A stretch of DNA of 64,000 nt from Paenibacillus xylanexedens (GTDB lineage Bacteria; Bacillota; Bacilli; Paenibacillales; Paenibacillaceae), in the NCBI RefSeq assembly GCF_001908275.1, contig NZ_CP018620.1, positions 62,001-126,000 on the forward strand, written 5' to 3'. Under the pieces are notes generated by a model. The model saw only the letters and a program-made list of their open reading frames with translations. It had not been told where the DNA came from and did no database searches. The position numbers were made by a program, and so were the translations under genes. The first letter of the stretch is position 1; the number at the start of each line of letters is the position of its first letter. This document shows, in pieces, positions 1 through 10,023 of the stretch.

Positions 1-88
1 CGTAAGCATCATCTTTTTTGACAGAGTCAAAGTATTACATGCAGACATGCGGAATCGGTTAGACAACTCCGCACCTGCAATCATTTAT

Positions 89-1609
<1,521 letters not shown>

Positions 1610-1619
1610 TCACCCCAAT

Positions 1620-2168
1620 CTACTGTACTCGTCTGTTAAAAGACTGCTCAAGACGTTCGAGCTTGCCAGCCAAGCTGCCGTCATAGATCGTATCGCCAAT
1701 GGCGACTTTCAATCCGCCCAGCAGAGTCGGATCAACAATGTTCTCGATACGAATCTTTTTATTCACACGGCCACCGAATTCACGGGCTACCGCTTCTTTT
1801 TCTTCATCATTCAACGCATAAGTCGAGTAGACACGCGCATCAGCGATGCCCAGCGACTCACCTTGGATCTTCCGATAATCATTCAGCAAGTCTCCCAGCA
1901 ATTCAACGCGTCCGCGCTCAATCAACAACAAGACTGTACGAAGGACTGAATCGGATACCTTGCCATCAAGACTTGAGTGAATTACGTTCTGCTTTGCTTC
2001 ATCAGAAATGTTAGGGGATACGATAAACTTCTCGATATCTGCATCTCCGGTCAATGCACTGACTACTGCAACCAGTTCCTGTTCAACCTCAAGCACCTGC
2101 TGTTGCTGAAGAGCAACTTCGAACAATGCTTTCGCATAACGCTTGGCAACTATCGTATCGCGGCTCAT
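1620..2168 (-). CDS. atpH: F1Fo ATP synthase subunit delta
   Basis: Delta subunit (182 aa) of the F1 sector, linking the alpha3beta3 head to the peripheral b-stalk. The N-terminal KRYAKALFEVA motif and the C-terminal GGLKVAIGDTIYDGSLAGKL segment are characteristic of AtpH (OSCP family). The start codon overlaps the atpF stop by four bases, indicating translational coupling within the atp operon. Confidence 0.97.
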   Translation of the reverse strand: MSRDTIVAKRYAKALFEVALQQQQVLEVEQELVAVVSALTGDADIEKFIVSPNISDEAKQNVIHSSLDGKVSDSVLRTVLLLIERGRVELLGDLLNDYRKIQGESLGIADARVYSTYALNDEEKEAVAREFGGRVNKKIRIENIVDPTLLGGLKVAIGDTIYDGSLAGKLERLEQSFNRRVQ

Positions 2169-2653
2169 TGTCGGCCTCCTACCTCATTGAGGTATTGGTT
2201 CACAAGCTCTTCTTGTGCAGGACCGTTCTCAACTTCTTTTTTGATCAACTTGGATGCAATCTGAACGGAAGCTGTACCCAGTTCGCTGCGAAGTGCTGCG
2301 ACTGCTTTGTTCTTCTCGCTCTCGATTTCGCGTACTGCATCGTCTTTCAGACGATTAGCTTCAGCTTTTGCATCAGCCAAAATCGATTCAGCTTGTTTGC
2401 CACCTGTTTGTTTGGACTGTTCAATGATGTCGTAAGCATCTTGACGTGCTTGTTCAAGAGCTTGTTTTTGTTCCTCCACATAGGCAATGGCCTGTTCCCG
2501 AGTCTGTGCAGCCTCATTCATCTGCGTCATCACGAGTTCACGACGTTTTTCCATAATGGAGAACAAAGGCCCGAAGGCATAACGGCTAAGCAGCCAATAT
2601 AAAATTGCAAATGCAACAATCGCAAGAAGCGTATTTTCCCATATGAAACTCAA
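2165..2653 (-). CDS. atpF: F1Fo ATP synthase subunit b
   Basis: Subunit b of Fo: one N-terminal membrane helix followed by a long charged coiled coil that forms the peripheral stalk. An upstream ATG at 2692 is open, but the start is placed at TTG 2653 because AGGAAGGAGTG lies just before it and nothing convincing precedes the ATG. This gives a 162-residue protein beginning MSFIWENTLLAIVAF, close to the normal family length. It lies between atpE and atpH. Confidence 0.94.
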   Translation of the reverse strand: MSFIWENTLLAIVAFAILYWLLSRYAFGPLFSIMEKRRELVMTQMNEAAQTREQAIAYVEEQKQALEQARQDAYDIIEQSKQTGGKQAESILADAKAEANRLKDDAVREIESEKNKAVAALRSELGTASVQIASKLIKKEVENGPAQEELVNQYLNEVGGRQ

Positions 2654-2766
2654 TCTGTTCACTCCTTCCTGGAGGTATCCTTGAAACGTCATCCGTTAGA
2701 ACGGACATTACCTAAAAAGAAGGCGCGGATGGCTATGGCCTTCCCCGCCAAACCTTTAAAATTTGA

Positions 2767-3033
<267 letters not shown>

Positions 3034-3069
3034 TCAGCCTGGTGAAGAAATCTTCGTAGGGCTTGAAAC

Positions 3070-3888
3070 TTAATGCTCGTCATGCGTCTCGATGCTCTGT
3101 GAAATGTACACCATCATCAAGATAACAAACACAAATGCCTGGATCGCGCCGATAAAGATACTAAAGCCTTGCCACACCATAAGTAGCGGAATCGCTGCAA
3201 TAGCACCAAACACTTTGAATGTGGTCAGTTTCAGGATCGTTGCGATCAGTACCTCACCCGCGAAGATATTCGCGAATAGACGCATACCGTGTGTCAACAG
3301 CTTGGATGCCGTCTCAATCAAGTTGATTGGCAAGAACAAGGCGAATGGCTTGAAGTAATGCTGGAGATATCCTTTTGTGTTACGGAACAATCCAAGTCCA
3401 TGAGATACAAGGAACGCTACAAGAGCTAGTCCCATCGTTACAGACAAGTCGGCTGTTGGTGATTTCCACCAGGCCAGTTCAACGTGTGGGTGTGCTTCAG
3501 GGTCCTTGGCATGCGCTTTTTCAAACGCCTCCACCGCTGTAACAATCGGCTTACCGAATACCTGTGCCTGATTAACATCTGTTACCTCAGATACAGCCAC
3601 GAGCGGAAGGCCGAGCATGTTTCCTACAAAAATGAACATAATCATGGAAAGAGCGAGAGAGATAAAATGTTTACCTTTCTTCATATCCATTGTGCTGGAA
3701 ATCAGATTGCGGACGAATTCTACTGCCCACTCCATAAAATTTTGCAGCTTGCCGGGATTTTCAACGGATAATCTCCGTGTTGCCAGTACAGCAAAAATAA
3801 AAACAATTGCACCTGTAACTACCAGCATCAACAGAACCGATAGATCCAGTCGAAATCCGCCAAGCATAATAATTGGAGCTTCATGCAT
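3070..3888 (-). CDS. atpB: F1Fo ATP synthase subunit a
   Basis: Subunit a of Fo (272 aa), the membrane channel that works against the c-ring. Several transmembrane segments are evident. The essential stator arginine is in THGMRLFANIFAGE near residue 203, and the C-terminal GAIQAFVFVILMMVYI helix is typical. It lies between atpI and atpE, 78 bp upstream of atpE. Confidence 0.97.
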   Translation of the reverse strand: MHEAPIIMLGGFRLDLSVLLMLVVTGAIVFIFAVLATRRLSVENPGKLQNFMEWAVEFVRNLISSTMDMKKGKHFISLALSMIMFIFVGNMLGLPLVAVSEVTDVNQAQVFGKPIVTAVEAFEKAHAKDPEAHPHVELAWWKSPTADLSVTMGLALVAFLVSHGLGLFRNTKGYLQHYFKPFALFLPINLIETASKLLTHGMRLFANIFAGEVLIATILKLTTFKVFGAIAAIPLLMVWQGFSIFIGAIQAFVFVILMMVYISQSIETHDEH

Positions 3889-3933
3889 ATTTTTCTCACC
3901 CCTTTCTCGACTTGAAAGCTGCAGCCCTTAACA

Positions 3934-4314
3934 TCATTCTGCTCTGCGGGAATAGACAATCCCTATAATCAATAAGGAATATTGTGCAATGACGAGACCG
4001 CCTGCAACCGCATATGTATTGAAGTACTGCGGAAAGCGCATCGATATGAATATACCGAGCACAGCGAATGCCGCTCTTGTCAAAAATCCCAAGTTGACAC
4101 GCTTCAAGTTACCTTCTGCCGCATCATCAGACATTTTCCTTACTTTGTAGCCCAGGTAAAATGCATTGATCCAGCTAACTCCTGTACCCAGGGCCAGTCC
4201 CAAAGCAATTGTCTCCACACGTGGCATAAAGGCCGCTGCGAGAAAACAAATCATAAGAAAGTACATGACGAAAACAGTCATCGATCTGCGGTATCTGGTT
4301 AGTTCACTCATCAC
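3934..4314 (-). CDS. atpI: ATP synthase subunit I (AtpI family)
   Basis: A small membrane protein (126 aa) with four hydrophobic segments, found at the head of many atp operons and thought to help c-ring assembly. Identification rests on size, hydrophobicity and position between atpZ and atpB. It overlaps the preceding reading frame by 11 bases, which suggests translational coupling. Confidence 0.85.
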   Translation of the reverse strand: MMSELTRYRRSMTVFVMYFLMICFLAAAFMPRVETIALGLALGTGVSWINAFYLGYKVRKMSDDAAEGNLKRVNLGFLTRAAFAVLGIFISMRFPQYFNTYAVAGGLVIAQYSLLIIGIVYSRRAE

Positions 4315-4570
4315 TTTCCCCCATGATTTTTTTCGCGATAAAGTAGATGCTTACACCGCCTGCCGCAAGAAAAAAGAGAACGCTTACGGCGATCCATATT
4401 CCGTTACCTCCGATGGTCTTGTCCAACCAGGAGCCAGCGTAATATCCGGCAACAGCGAGAATGGCAATCTCGATCCCAAAAGCTGTCACGAGTCCCATCG
4501 CTTTCCATACATTATCGTCATGGTTACGGGATGAATTTGGTTTGTTCGAATCGGCCATTTTCCACGCCAC
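4304..4570 (-). CDS. AtpZ/AtpI-family accessory membrane protein
   Basis: An 88-residue protein with two transmembrane helices containing glycine-rich stretches (AVAGYYAGSWLDKTIGG and AAGGVSIYFIAKKI). This pattern is typical of the AtpZ/AtpI-related family (AtpZ has been implicated in Mg2+/Ca2+ transport) that opens atp operons. It is the first gene of the operon, right behind the sigma-A promoter at 4588-4617. Confidence 0.82.
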   Translation of the reverse strand: MAWKMADSNKPNSSRNHDDNVWKAMGLVTAFGIEIAILAVAGYYAGSWLDKTIGGNGIWIAVSVLFFLAAGGVSIYFIAKKIMGESDE

Positions 4571-4587
4571 CCTTGCAATCCCAGTTA

Positions 4588-4617
4588 ATTTTACTGAATG
4601 ATGAGAGCCTTTGTCAA
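4588..4617 (-). promoter_or_regulatory. sigma-A promoter of the atp operon
   Basis: On the minus strand, TTGACA (4617-4612) is separated by 18 bases from TAAAAT (4593-4588). It points into the atpZ-atpI-atpB-atpE-atpF-atpH-atpA operon, whose first start codon is 18 bases past the -10 box, so the leader is short. Confidence 0.75.
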
Positions 4618-4743
4618 TTGAATGATTTTAGCGTTTTAAAGGGGAAAACGACGGGAATACAGACCCTCAAAGCCCATAAACCCGCGTAAACCGTACAGTT
4701 TAACTGTATGCTTGCCCTTTATAAATCCGTCAGAAAAAATGTA

Positions 4744-5901
4744 TTATTTTTTGAATTTTCTGTGAAATGATTCCGGACGCTCACTATTTACACCGAAATG
4801 ATGCAAAATCGCATTGACAATTCTTTCCGAAGCATGTCCATCACCGTATGGATTGGCAGCCTGGCTCATGCTTGCATACAGGGTTTTGTCTGTAAGCAGA
4901 GCTTTGGTCCGTTCATACACACGTTCCTCTTCGGTACCTACCAATTCCAGCGTTCCGGCTTCAATACCTTCCGGGCGTTCTGTTGTATCGCGCAATACGA
5001 GCACAGGCACACCAAACGAAGGTGCTTCTTCCTGCAAACCGCCTGAATCGGTCAAAATCAAGTGAGTGTGCGGGTAAAAGTTATGCAAATCCACCACGTC
5101 TAGTGGATCAATTAATTGAATACGGGGATGATTCCCCAAGATCGCGTGAGCCGGCTCCTTCACAGCAGGACTTGGATGCACCGGGTACACGATGGCAATA
5201 TCTTCGAATTCGTCGGCAATCCGTTTGACGGCCTGGAAAATGTTGCGGTGAGGCTCGCCTTGAGATTCACGGCGATGAGCTGTCATCAGCACAAGGCGTT
5301 TGCCTTGGGCCCAATCAAGTACCGGGTGTGTGTAGTCCTCCCGTACAGTATATTGAAACACATCTGTTACCGTGTTGCCTGTGACGTACGTACTAGACTC
5401 CGATTTATTTTCTTTGGCAAGATTGGAAGAAGACCAATCCGTAGGCGCAAAGTGTAGATCAGCCAGTACTCCCGTCAGCTGACGGTTCATCTCTTCCGGA
5501 TATGGAGACAGCTTGTTCCACGTCCGCAGCCCCGCTTCCACATGTCCTACCTGAATCTGTTGCAAGAATGCTGCATAGCTCGCTACGAAGGTAGTTAATG
5601 TATCCCCGTGAACCAGTACAATATCCGGCTTAGCTTCAGCTAACACTGGCTCCAGACCGCCAAGCACACGAATTGTAATTTCATTCAATGTCTGACGGTC
5701 TTTCATTACATCCAGATCATAATCGGGATGAATGTCGAAAACTTCAAGTACCTGATCCAACATCTGGCGATGCTGCGCAGTTACGCAAACAATAGATTCA
5801 ATAGACTCAGGGTGTTTCTGCAATTCCAAAATAAGCGGAGCCATCTTGATGGCTTCCGGACGCACCCCGAAGATCGTCATGACTTTAATTTTGTTGGACA
5901 T
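4744..5901 (-). CDS. mnaA: UDP-N-acetylglucosamine 2-epimerase (non-hydrolysing)
   Basis: Interconverts UDP-GlcNAc and UDP-ManNAc, supplying ManNAc for wall teichoic acid linkage units or related polymers. The 385-residue protein begins KVMTIFGVRPEAIKMAPLI and contains VHGDTLTTF, VGHVEAGLRT, the Gln/Glu-rich ILTDSGGLQEEAPSFGVPVL and RDTTERPEG, all standard for WecB/MnaA. It follows upp by 38 bp, probably as one transcript, as in Bacillus. Confidence 0.96.
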   Translation of the reverse strand: MSNKIKVMTIFGVRPEAIKMAPLILELQKHPESIESIVCVTAQHRQMLDQVLEVFDIHPDYDLDVMKDRQTLNEITIRVLGGLEPVLAEAKPDIVLVHGDTLTTFVASYAAFLQQIQVGHVEAGLRTWNKLSPYPEEMNRQLTGVLADLHFAPTDWSSSNLAKENKSESSTYVTGNTVTDVFQYTVREDYTHPVLDWAQGKRLVLMTAHRRESQGEPHRNIFQAVKRIADEFEDIAIVYPVHPSPAVKEPAHAILGNHPRIQLIDPLDVVDLHNFYPHTHLILTDSGGLQEEAPSFGVPVLVLRDTTERPEGIEAGTLELVGTEEERVYERTKALLTDKTLYASMSQAANPYGDGHASERIVNAILHHFGVNSERPESFHRKFKK

Positions 5902-5939
5902 TCGAGCAAAGCCCCTTTTCTACTCCGCATGCAATATGC

Positions 5940-6569
5940 TTATTTAGTGCCGTATAGACGGTCTCCTGCATCTCCAAGCCCTGGAACGATATAACCATGA
6001 TCATCCAGACGGTCGTCCAATGCTGCTACATAGATGTCCACATCGGGATGTGCATCTTGCACAGCTTTTACGCCTTCCGGTGCTGCAACCAGATTCATCA
6101 TTTTGATTTGGGTACAGCCACGTTTTTTGAGCACGTCAATAGCTGCAATTGCCGAACCACCAGTTGCCAGCATCGGATCAATTACAATCAATTGACGCTC
6201 TGTTACGTCTGTAGGCAGTTTGGTGTAGTATTCTACCGGTTGCAGTGTTTCCGGGTCACGGAACAGACCAACATGTCCAACTTTTGCTGCTGGCAACAAT
6301 TTCACAACGCCATCCAGCATTCCGAGTCCTGCGCGCAGAATCGGCACCAGTCCGAGCATACGTCCAGAGATGACTTTACCTTGTGTTGCAGCTACAGGTG
6401 TCTGTACATCAATCGTTTCCAGTTCAACATCTCTTGTAATCTCATAAGCCATCAACGTTGCTACTTCATCCACCAATTCACGAAAATCTTTCGTATTCGT
6501 ACGCATGTCGCGTATAAACGTCAGTTTGTGTTGAATCAAAGGGTGATCACATATTACTAATTTTCCCAT
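5940..6569 (-). CDS. upp: uracil phosphoribosyltransferase
   Basis: Salvage enzyme converting uracil and PRPP to UMP (209 aa). The PRPP-binding loop [11 protein letters not shown] and the uracil-binding C-terminal [14 protein letters not shown] are present, as is the N-terminal [10 protein letters not shown] segment. It starts at ATG 6569 after a GGAGGGACAAATTAG-type ribosome site. Its position between glyA and mnaA matches the Bacillus order. Confidence 0.97.
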   Translation of the reverse strand: MGKLVICDHPLIQHKLTFIRDMRTNTKDFRELVDEVATLMAYEITRDVELETIDVQTPVAATQGKVISGRMLGLVPILRAGLGMLDGVVKLLPAAKVGHVGLFRDPETLQPVEYYTKLPTDVTERQLIVIDPMLATGGSAIAAIDVLKKRGCTQIKMMNLVAAPEGVKAVQDAHPDVDIYVAALDDRLDDHGYIVPGLGDAGDRLYGTK

Positions 6570-6726
6570 CTAATTTGTCCCTCCGGTAAGTTCTTCATGT
6601 TCAGCATTTCCAAATATACCTAGCCACCATTCATGGGCTCGATAAATCCTGTATATTATATCATCACCAACAACGAATTACACCATCAAAGGGCACCCAA
6701 TCATTACAGATTACCGAATCCTATAA

Positions 6727-6764
6727 AAAACAGGACCGGAAAATGATCCATCCGGTCCTGTTTT
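6727..6764 (-). terminator. intrinsic terminator downstream of glyA
   Basis: A 14-bp inverted repeat, AAAACAGGACCGGA against TCCGGTCCTGTTTT, with a 10-base loop. On the minus strand it is followed by a T-rich tract. It lies beyond glyA and the family-1 repeat and before upp. The symmetry allows it to act in both directions. Confidence 0.8.
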
Positions 6765-6992
6765 GCTCATGCTGTTATGTCGTTGAGTATGTTCAAAAAC
6801 GTGTAAACACTGATGATGCTCCGCAAACCGAATGACCTTCCGATCGCTGTTATCCCAGGATTTTTTTGAACCACTTTAATAAGGGGTAAAATCCAGTGAT
6901 AAAGGCGAGCGCTACGCTTCTTCAGGTTCTTTCGGTTTGCTCCGTCTGCGTGTGTACATTAAGAACACTCAAATACAAACAGCATGAGCAAA
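6762..6992. repeat. family-1 foldback repeat, copy 1
   Basis: A 231-bp imperfect palindrome between glyA and upp. The outer arm TTTGCTCATGCTGTT (6762-6776) is matched by its complement at 6978-6992. The middle stem GCAAACCGAA (6823-6832) is complemented by TTCGGTTTGC (6930-6939). The core holds CCTTCCGATCGCTGTTATCC and GATAAAGGCGAGCGC. The right end stops six bases short of the glyA stop codon. The core matches four other copies in the window, but the arms do not match them. Confidence 0.85.
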
Positions 6993-6998
6993 GTTTTT

Positions 6999-8246
6999 TT
7001 AGTATTTAAGATCTGTATAGAGCGGGAATTGGTCTGTCAGTGCAGTCACTTCTGCACGAGCTTCATCCAGCTTCGCCGTATCTTTTGGATTTTTCAGCGT
7101 TTTAGCGATGATCTTACCGATCGCTACCATAGCTTCTTCGTTCATGCCACGGGAAGTTGCAGCAGGTGTACCAATTCGAATACCACTCGTTACAAACGGG
7201 CTTGTAGGGTCGAATGGAATTGCATTTTTGTTCACGGTAATACCGATGGAGTCAAGCACATGCTCAGCTTCCTTACCTGTGATGTTCACACTGCGTGTGT
7301 CGATCAGCATCAAGTGGTTATCTGTACCACCGGATACAATGTTCAATCCTTCAGCGATCAGTGTTTCAGCCAGAACCTGTGCGTTTTTCACGACATTCTC
7401 TGCATACGTTTTGAAAGATGGTTGCAAAGCTTCACCGAATGCTACCGCTTTGGAAGCGATCACGTGCATCAGAGGTCCACCTTGGGAACCAGGGAATACG
7501 GCTTTATCAATCGCTGCTGCCCATGCTTTGCGGCACAGAATCATACCACCACGAGGTCCACGCAGCGTTTTGTGTGTAGTTGTTGTAACGAAATGCGCAT
7601 GTGGAACCGGGTTTGGATGCAAACCAGCAGCAACCAGTCCTGCGATGTGAGCCATGTCCACCATGAACAAAGCGCCTACATCATTGGCGATGGAAGCCAG
7701 CTTTTCAAAATCAATGGTACGCGGATATGCACTTGCACCTGCAACGATCAGACGAGGACGGTGTTTGAAAGCCGCTTTGCGTACTTCATCATAATCAATC
7801 AGGAATGTATCTTCCTGTACGCCGTATGCTACAAAGTTGTACAGCAAACCAGATGCGTTAACCGGGCTACCGTGTGTGAGGTGTCCACCATGGGCAAGGT
7901 TCATACCAAGTACAGTATCACCAGGTTTCAACGCTGCAAGATAAACTGCCATGTTCGCTTGTGCACCGGAGTGAGGTTGAACATTCACGTGTTCTGCTCC
8001 GAACAATTCTTTTGCACGATCACGCGCGATGTCTTCAACGATGTCCACATGCTCACAACCGCCATAGTAACGTTTACCTGGATATCCTTCAGCGTACTTG
8101 TTGGTCAGAACAGATCCCATTGCTTCGATTACTGCTTCACTTACGATGTTCTCGGATGCGATCAGTTCGATGTTGTTCTGTTGACGTTTCAGTTCAAGAT
8201 TCATCGCTTCCAGTACTGCCGGGTCATTCTTGCGCAATTGTTCCAT
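6999..8246 (-). CDS. glyA: serine hydroxymethyltransferase
   Basis: PLP enzyme interconverting serine plus tetrahydrofolate and glycine plus 5,10-methylene-THF, the main one-carbon entry point. It has 415 residues, with [25 protein letters not shown] and the PLP-lysine motif [14 protein letters not shown] near residue 226. The ribosome site GGGAGGAAT precedes ATG 8246. Family-1 repeats lie both just after its stop and between it and ywlG. The ZTP riboswitch upstream of ywlG probably also feeds glyA if transcription reads through. Confidence 0.98.
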   Translation of the reverse strand: MEQLRKNDPAVLEAMNLELKRQQNNIELIASENIVSEAVIEAMGSVLTNKYAEGYPGKRYYGGCEHVDIVEDIARDRAKELFGAEHVNVQPHSGAQANMAVYLAALKPGDTVLGMNLAHGGHLTHGSPVNASGLLYNFVAYGVQEDTFLIDYDEVRKAAFKHRPRLIVAGASAYPRTIDFEKLASIANDVGALFMVDMAHIAGLVAAGLHPNPVPHAHFVTTTTHKTLRGPRGGMILCRKAWAAAIDKAVFPGSQGGPLMHVIASKAVAFGEALQPSFKTYAENVVKNAQVLAETLIAEGLNIVSGGTDNHLMLIDTRSVNITGKEAEHVLDSIGITVNKNAIPFDPTSPFVTSGIRIGTPAATSRGMNEEAMVAIGKIIAKTLKNPKDTAKLDEARAEVTALTDQFPLYTDLKY

Positions 8247-8276
8247 GATTAAATTCCTCCCAGTTATAAGTGAAGT

Positions 8277-8466
8277 TATAAAGCGAAACTACAGTGGTTA
8301 CACTCCTGACTTCGATTGCATCACCATCTTCCGATCGCTGTTATCCCCGGATTTTTCTGAAATCCCTTATAATAAGGGGAAAATCCGGGGATAAAGGCGA
8401 ACGCTTCGCTTCTTCAGATTGGTGTTGCACTCTCCGTTTTCGTGTAAAGTCTAATTTAGCTTTATA
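8277..8466. repeat. family-1 foldback repeat, copy 2
   Basis: A 190-bp element between ywlG and glyA. The outer arm TATAAAGC (8277-8284) pairs with GCTTTATA (8459-8466), followed inward by TTACAC and GTGTAAA. The middle stem is GATTGCATCACC against GGTGTTGCACTC. The core hairpin TATCCCCGGATTTTT / AAAATCCGGGGATA is perfect and is followed by the small hairpin GCGAACGCTTCGC. The right edge is 13 bases beyond the ywlG stop. Confidence 0.87.
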
Positions 8467-8479
8467 TTGGTTGAAGATA

Positions 8480-9073
8480 TCAGTCACATAATGTCGAATC
8501 TGGTTGTTCTTCCATACGATACACCGCGCGTTCGCCGCCAATCAACTTCGGACGGGTCAACGCTGTGGTTACACGAGCATCTCCAACATAGCGGAGCGCT
8601 GTACGATAGGGTACGGCTACATGCCGGAGATGCATCCCAATCATCGTCTCCCCAATGTCCAGTCCCGCATGGGCCTGCACATGTTCAGCCAGACATGGAT
8701 CGGTCAGCGAACGATATGCTGCGGATGCCATTGAACCTCCGGCCTTGGGCACGGGTATAGCACCAACCTCGGTCAATCCAAGACGAGTAAGCACAGAACG
8801 TTCCATTACCAGCGCACGGTTCAGATGCTCACAACATTGGAATACCGTGTCAAAACCGAATTCCTCCTGCACCTCGCGTATACCCGCAAGAAGCTGCTGC
8901 GCCACTTCAATGGCACCACTCGTACCAATCCGAGCGCCTGCGACTTCACTTGTGCTTGTACCGATCACAACGATCTGTCCAGGCCCAAGCTGTCCGGCAA
9001 GCGCCAGTTCATGCAGAATAGACGCGGTCTGTTCCTGCAATCCGGGTTGTTCCGAATCTAACTCTATAGTCAT
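8480..9073 (-). CDS. ywlG: YwlG / UPF0340 (TIGR01440) family protein
   Basis: A 197-residue protein of the conserved but uncharacterised Firmicute family represented by B. subtilis YwlG. Landmarks are GTSTSEVAGARIGTSG, QCCEHLNRALVMER and the C-terminal GGERAVY segment. The start was set at ATG 9073, which has GGGAGG ten bases before it, rather than at 9142, where the longer frame begins. It is the first gene after the ZTP riboswitch and precedes glyA. That placement hints at a link with folate or one-carbon metabolism, but no activity can be read from the sequence. Confidence 0.88.
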   Translation of the reverse strand: MTIELDSEQPGLQEQTASILHELALAGQLGPGQIVVIGTSTSEVAGARIGTSGAIEVAQQLLAGIREVQEEFGFDTVFQCCEHLNRALVMERSVLTRLGLTEVGAIPVPKAGGSMASAAYRSLTDPCLAEHVQAHAGLDIGETMIGMHLRHVAVPYRTALRYVGDARVTTALTRPKLIGGERAVYRMEEQPDSTLCD

Positions 9074-9180
9074 CCTATTATCGCCTCCCGATAAAATCAT
9101 GCCCGCTGTCTCTTGGCTGTCCTTCGTATTCTTGCACGGCATCTCAGGTACTATTATAGCGAATAATCAGATGAAAGACG

Positions 9181-9221
9181 AAAAAAAGAGCAGTCTGCGG
9201 GTAACGCAGACTTGCTCTTTT
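9181..9221 (-). terminator. expression-platform terminator of the ZTP riboswitch
   Basis: On the minus strand, AAAAGAGCAAGTCTGCG folds with CGCAGACTGCTCTTTT over a short loop and ends in a run of seven T. It begins at the last base of the conserved CCTGGGCA of the aptamer, so ligand binding can compete with it. This is the arrangement of an ON switch that prevents termination before ywlG. Confidence 0.85.
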
Positions 9222-9293
9222 GCCCAGGCGACCGGCCGTTTGTTCCGGTGCTCCATCGTGGTTATGCCCACTTCGTCGCCAGTTACACCGGAT
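9221..9293 (-). ncRNA. ZTP (pfl) riboswitch upstream of ywlG-glyA
   Basis: On the minus strand, P1 is TCCGGTG (9292-9286) with CACCGGA (9250-9244). Between them lie CTGGCGA, a GTGG/CCAC hairpin and the GGAGCACCGG segment. The 3' domain has TCGCCTGGGCA, the signature of the pfl motif, and its TCGCC can form the known pseudoknot with GGCGA (9280-9276). ZTP/ZMP riboswitches are established regulators of purine and folate genes including glyA, which lies downstream here. The assignment is from remembered consensus; a covariance-model search would settle it. Confidence 0.88.
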
Positions 9294-9309
9294 CCCTGTT
9301 TTCCCCTTC

Positions 9310-9338
9310 ATCATAAAACAACCCGCGACTAAAATCAA
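9310..9338 (-). promoter_or_regulatory. sigma-A promoter for the ZTP riboswitch-ywlG transcript
   Basis: TTGATT (9338-9333) and TATGAT (9315-9310) on the minus strand are separated by exactly 17 bases. The expected start site falls a few bases before P1 of the riboswitch, consistent with the aptamer forming at the very 5' end of the RNA. Confidence 0.8.
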
Positions 9339-9392
9339 CGGTTAATTTACATCACGTGTCCTATTTGTATAACCTGCCTCGCAGGATCAGAA

Positions 9393-9965
9393 TTATCCCA
9401 GCTTATCCAAAAGCCGGTCCAATGCCGTCCGAATCTCAGCTGCAGCTATATTGTAATCATCACGACTTCCCCCAAACGGATCGGAGATGTCGAAACTTGG
9501 AATTCGTTGTCTAATCTCAATGGCTCGCTCACGCTCCGATGCCAGGATCTCTTGGCCAAGGGCACGTTTCATCTCAAGCGTTGCAAACAGGCTGTCCAAC
9601 TCCTGAACATCACTTAATACCTGTTCATCATCCTCCACATATTCTTTCAATGTATAGGTTTTGTGGACTGAATCGGGAAAAACCTGCATGACATGCTGCT
9701 TATGACTCCGTGTTAATGTAAGAACCAGATCGGCCCAACCTACCAGGTTAGAGCTAAGCTGTGTGGAATGAGGTGGACCTTCAACGTTATGATCTCTCAA
9801 AACCGCTTCAGCATGTCGGGAGATCGGCATACCCGACGTTGCTGCCACACCTGCGGAGCGAACCTCTACCTGAATGCCACGCTCCGATGCCAGTTTTCGC
9901 AAAAGCCCCTCTGCCATGGGGCTGCGGCACGTATTTCCTGTACATACGAATAAAATATGTTTCAT
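9393..9965 (-). CDS. ywlE: low-molecular-weight protein arginine phosphatase
   Basis: Member of the LMW-PTP fold family. It opens with the phosphate-binding loop VCTGNTCRSPMAEG at residues 6-19 (CX5R type), and the C-terminal half carries the general-acid aspartate in SDPFGGSRDDY. The Thr in CTGNTCRS is the residue that marks YwlE arginine phosphatases, which reverse McsB phosphoarginine marks, as distinct from the Ile of tyrosine phosphatases. It has 190 aa, slightly longer than B. subtilis YwlE, and lies between mntP and ywlG as in Bacillus, although rpiB is missing here. Confidence 0.9.
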   Translation of the reverse strand: MKHILFVCTGNTCRSPMAEGLLRKLASERGIQVEVRSAGVAATSGMPISRHAEAVLRDHNVEGPPHSTQLSSNLVGWADLVLTLTRSHKQHVMQVFPDSVHKTYTLKEYVEDDEQVLSDVQELDSLFATLEMKRALGQEILASERERAIEIRQRIPSFDISDPFGGSRDDYNIAAAEIRTALDRLLDKLG

Positions 9966-10023
9966 TGTGTTAGCCTCCCCATTTTACATATGATGCGAAT
10001 GATATGATATCTCAAGTTTTATT

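Noticed and set aside
2654..2692. Longer atpF reading frame beginning at ATG 2692
   Set aside because: The extra 13 codons contain the ribosome site AGGAAGGAGTG, which fits the TTG start at 2653.
8341..8541. Open frame of 66 codons on the minus strand over family-1 copy 2, similar to one over copy 5 (51446-51715)
   Set aside because: The likeness (SEEAKR.PLSPDF) comes from the repeated DNA itself. The frames run into neighbouring genes, lack ribosome sites and are broken in the other copies, so they are not treated as genes.
9144..9338. 64-codon minus-strand frame before ywlG
   Set aside because: It runs through the promoter, riboswitch aptamer and terminator; there is no ribosome site.
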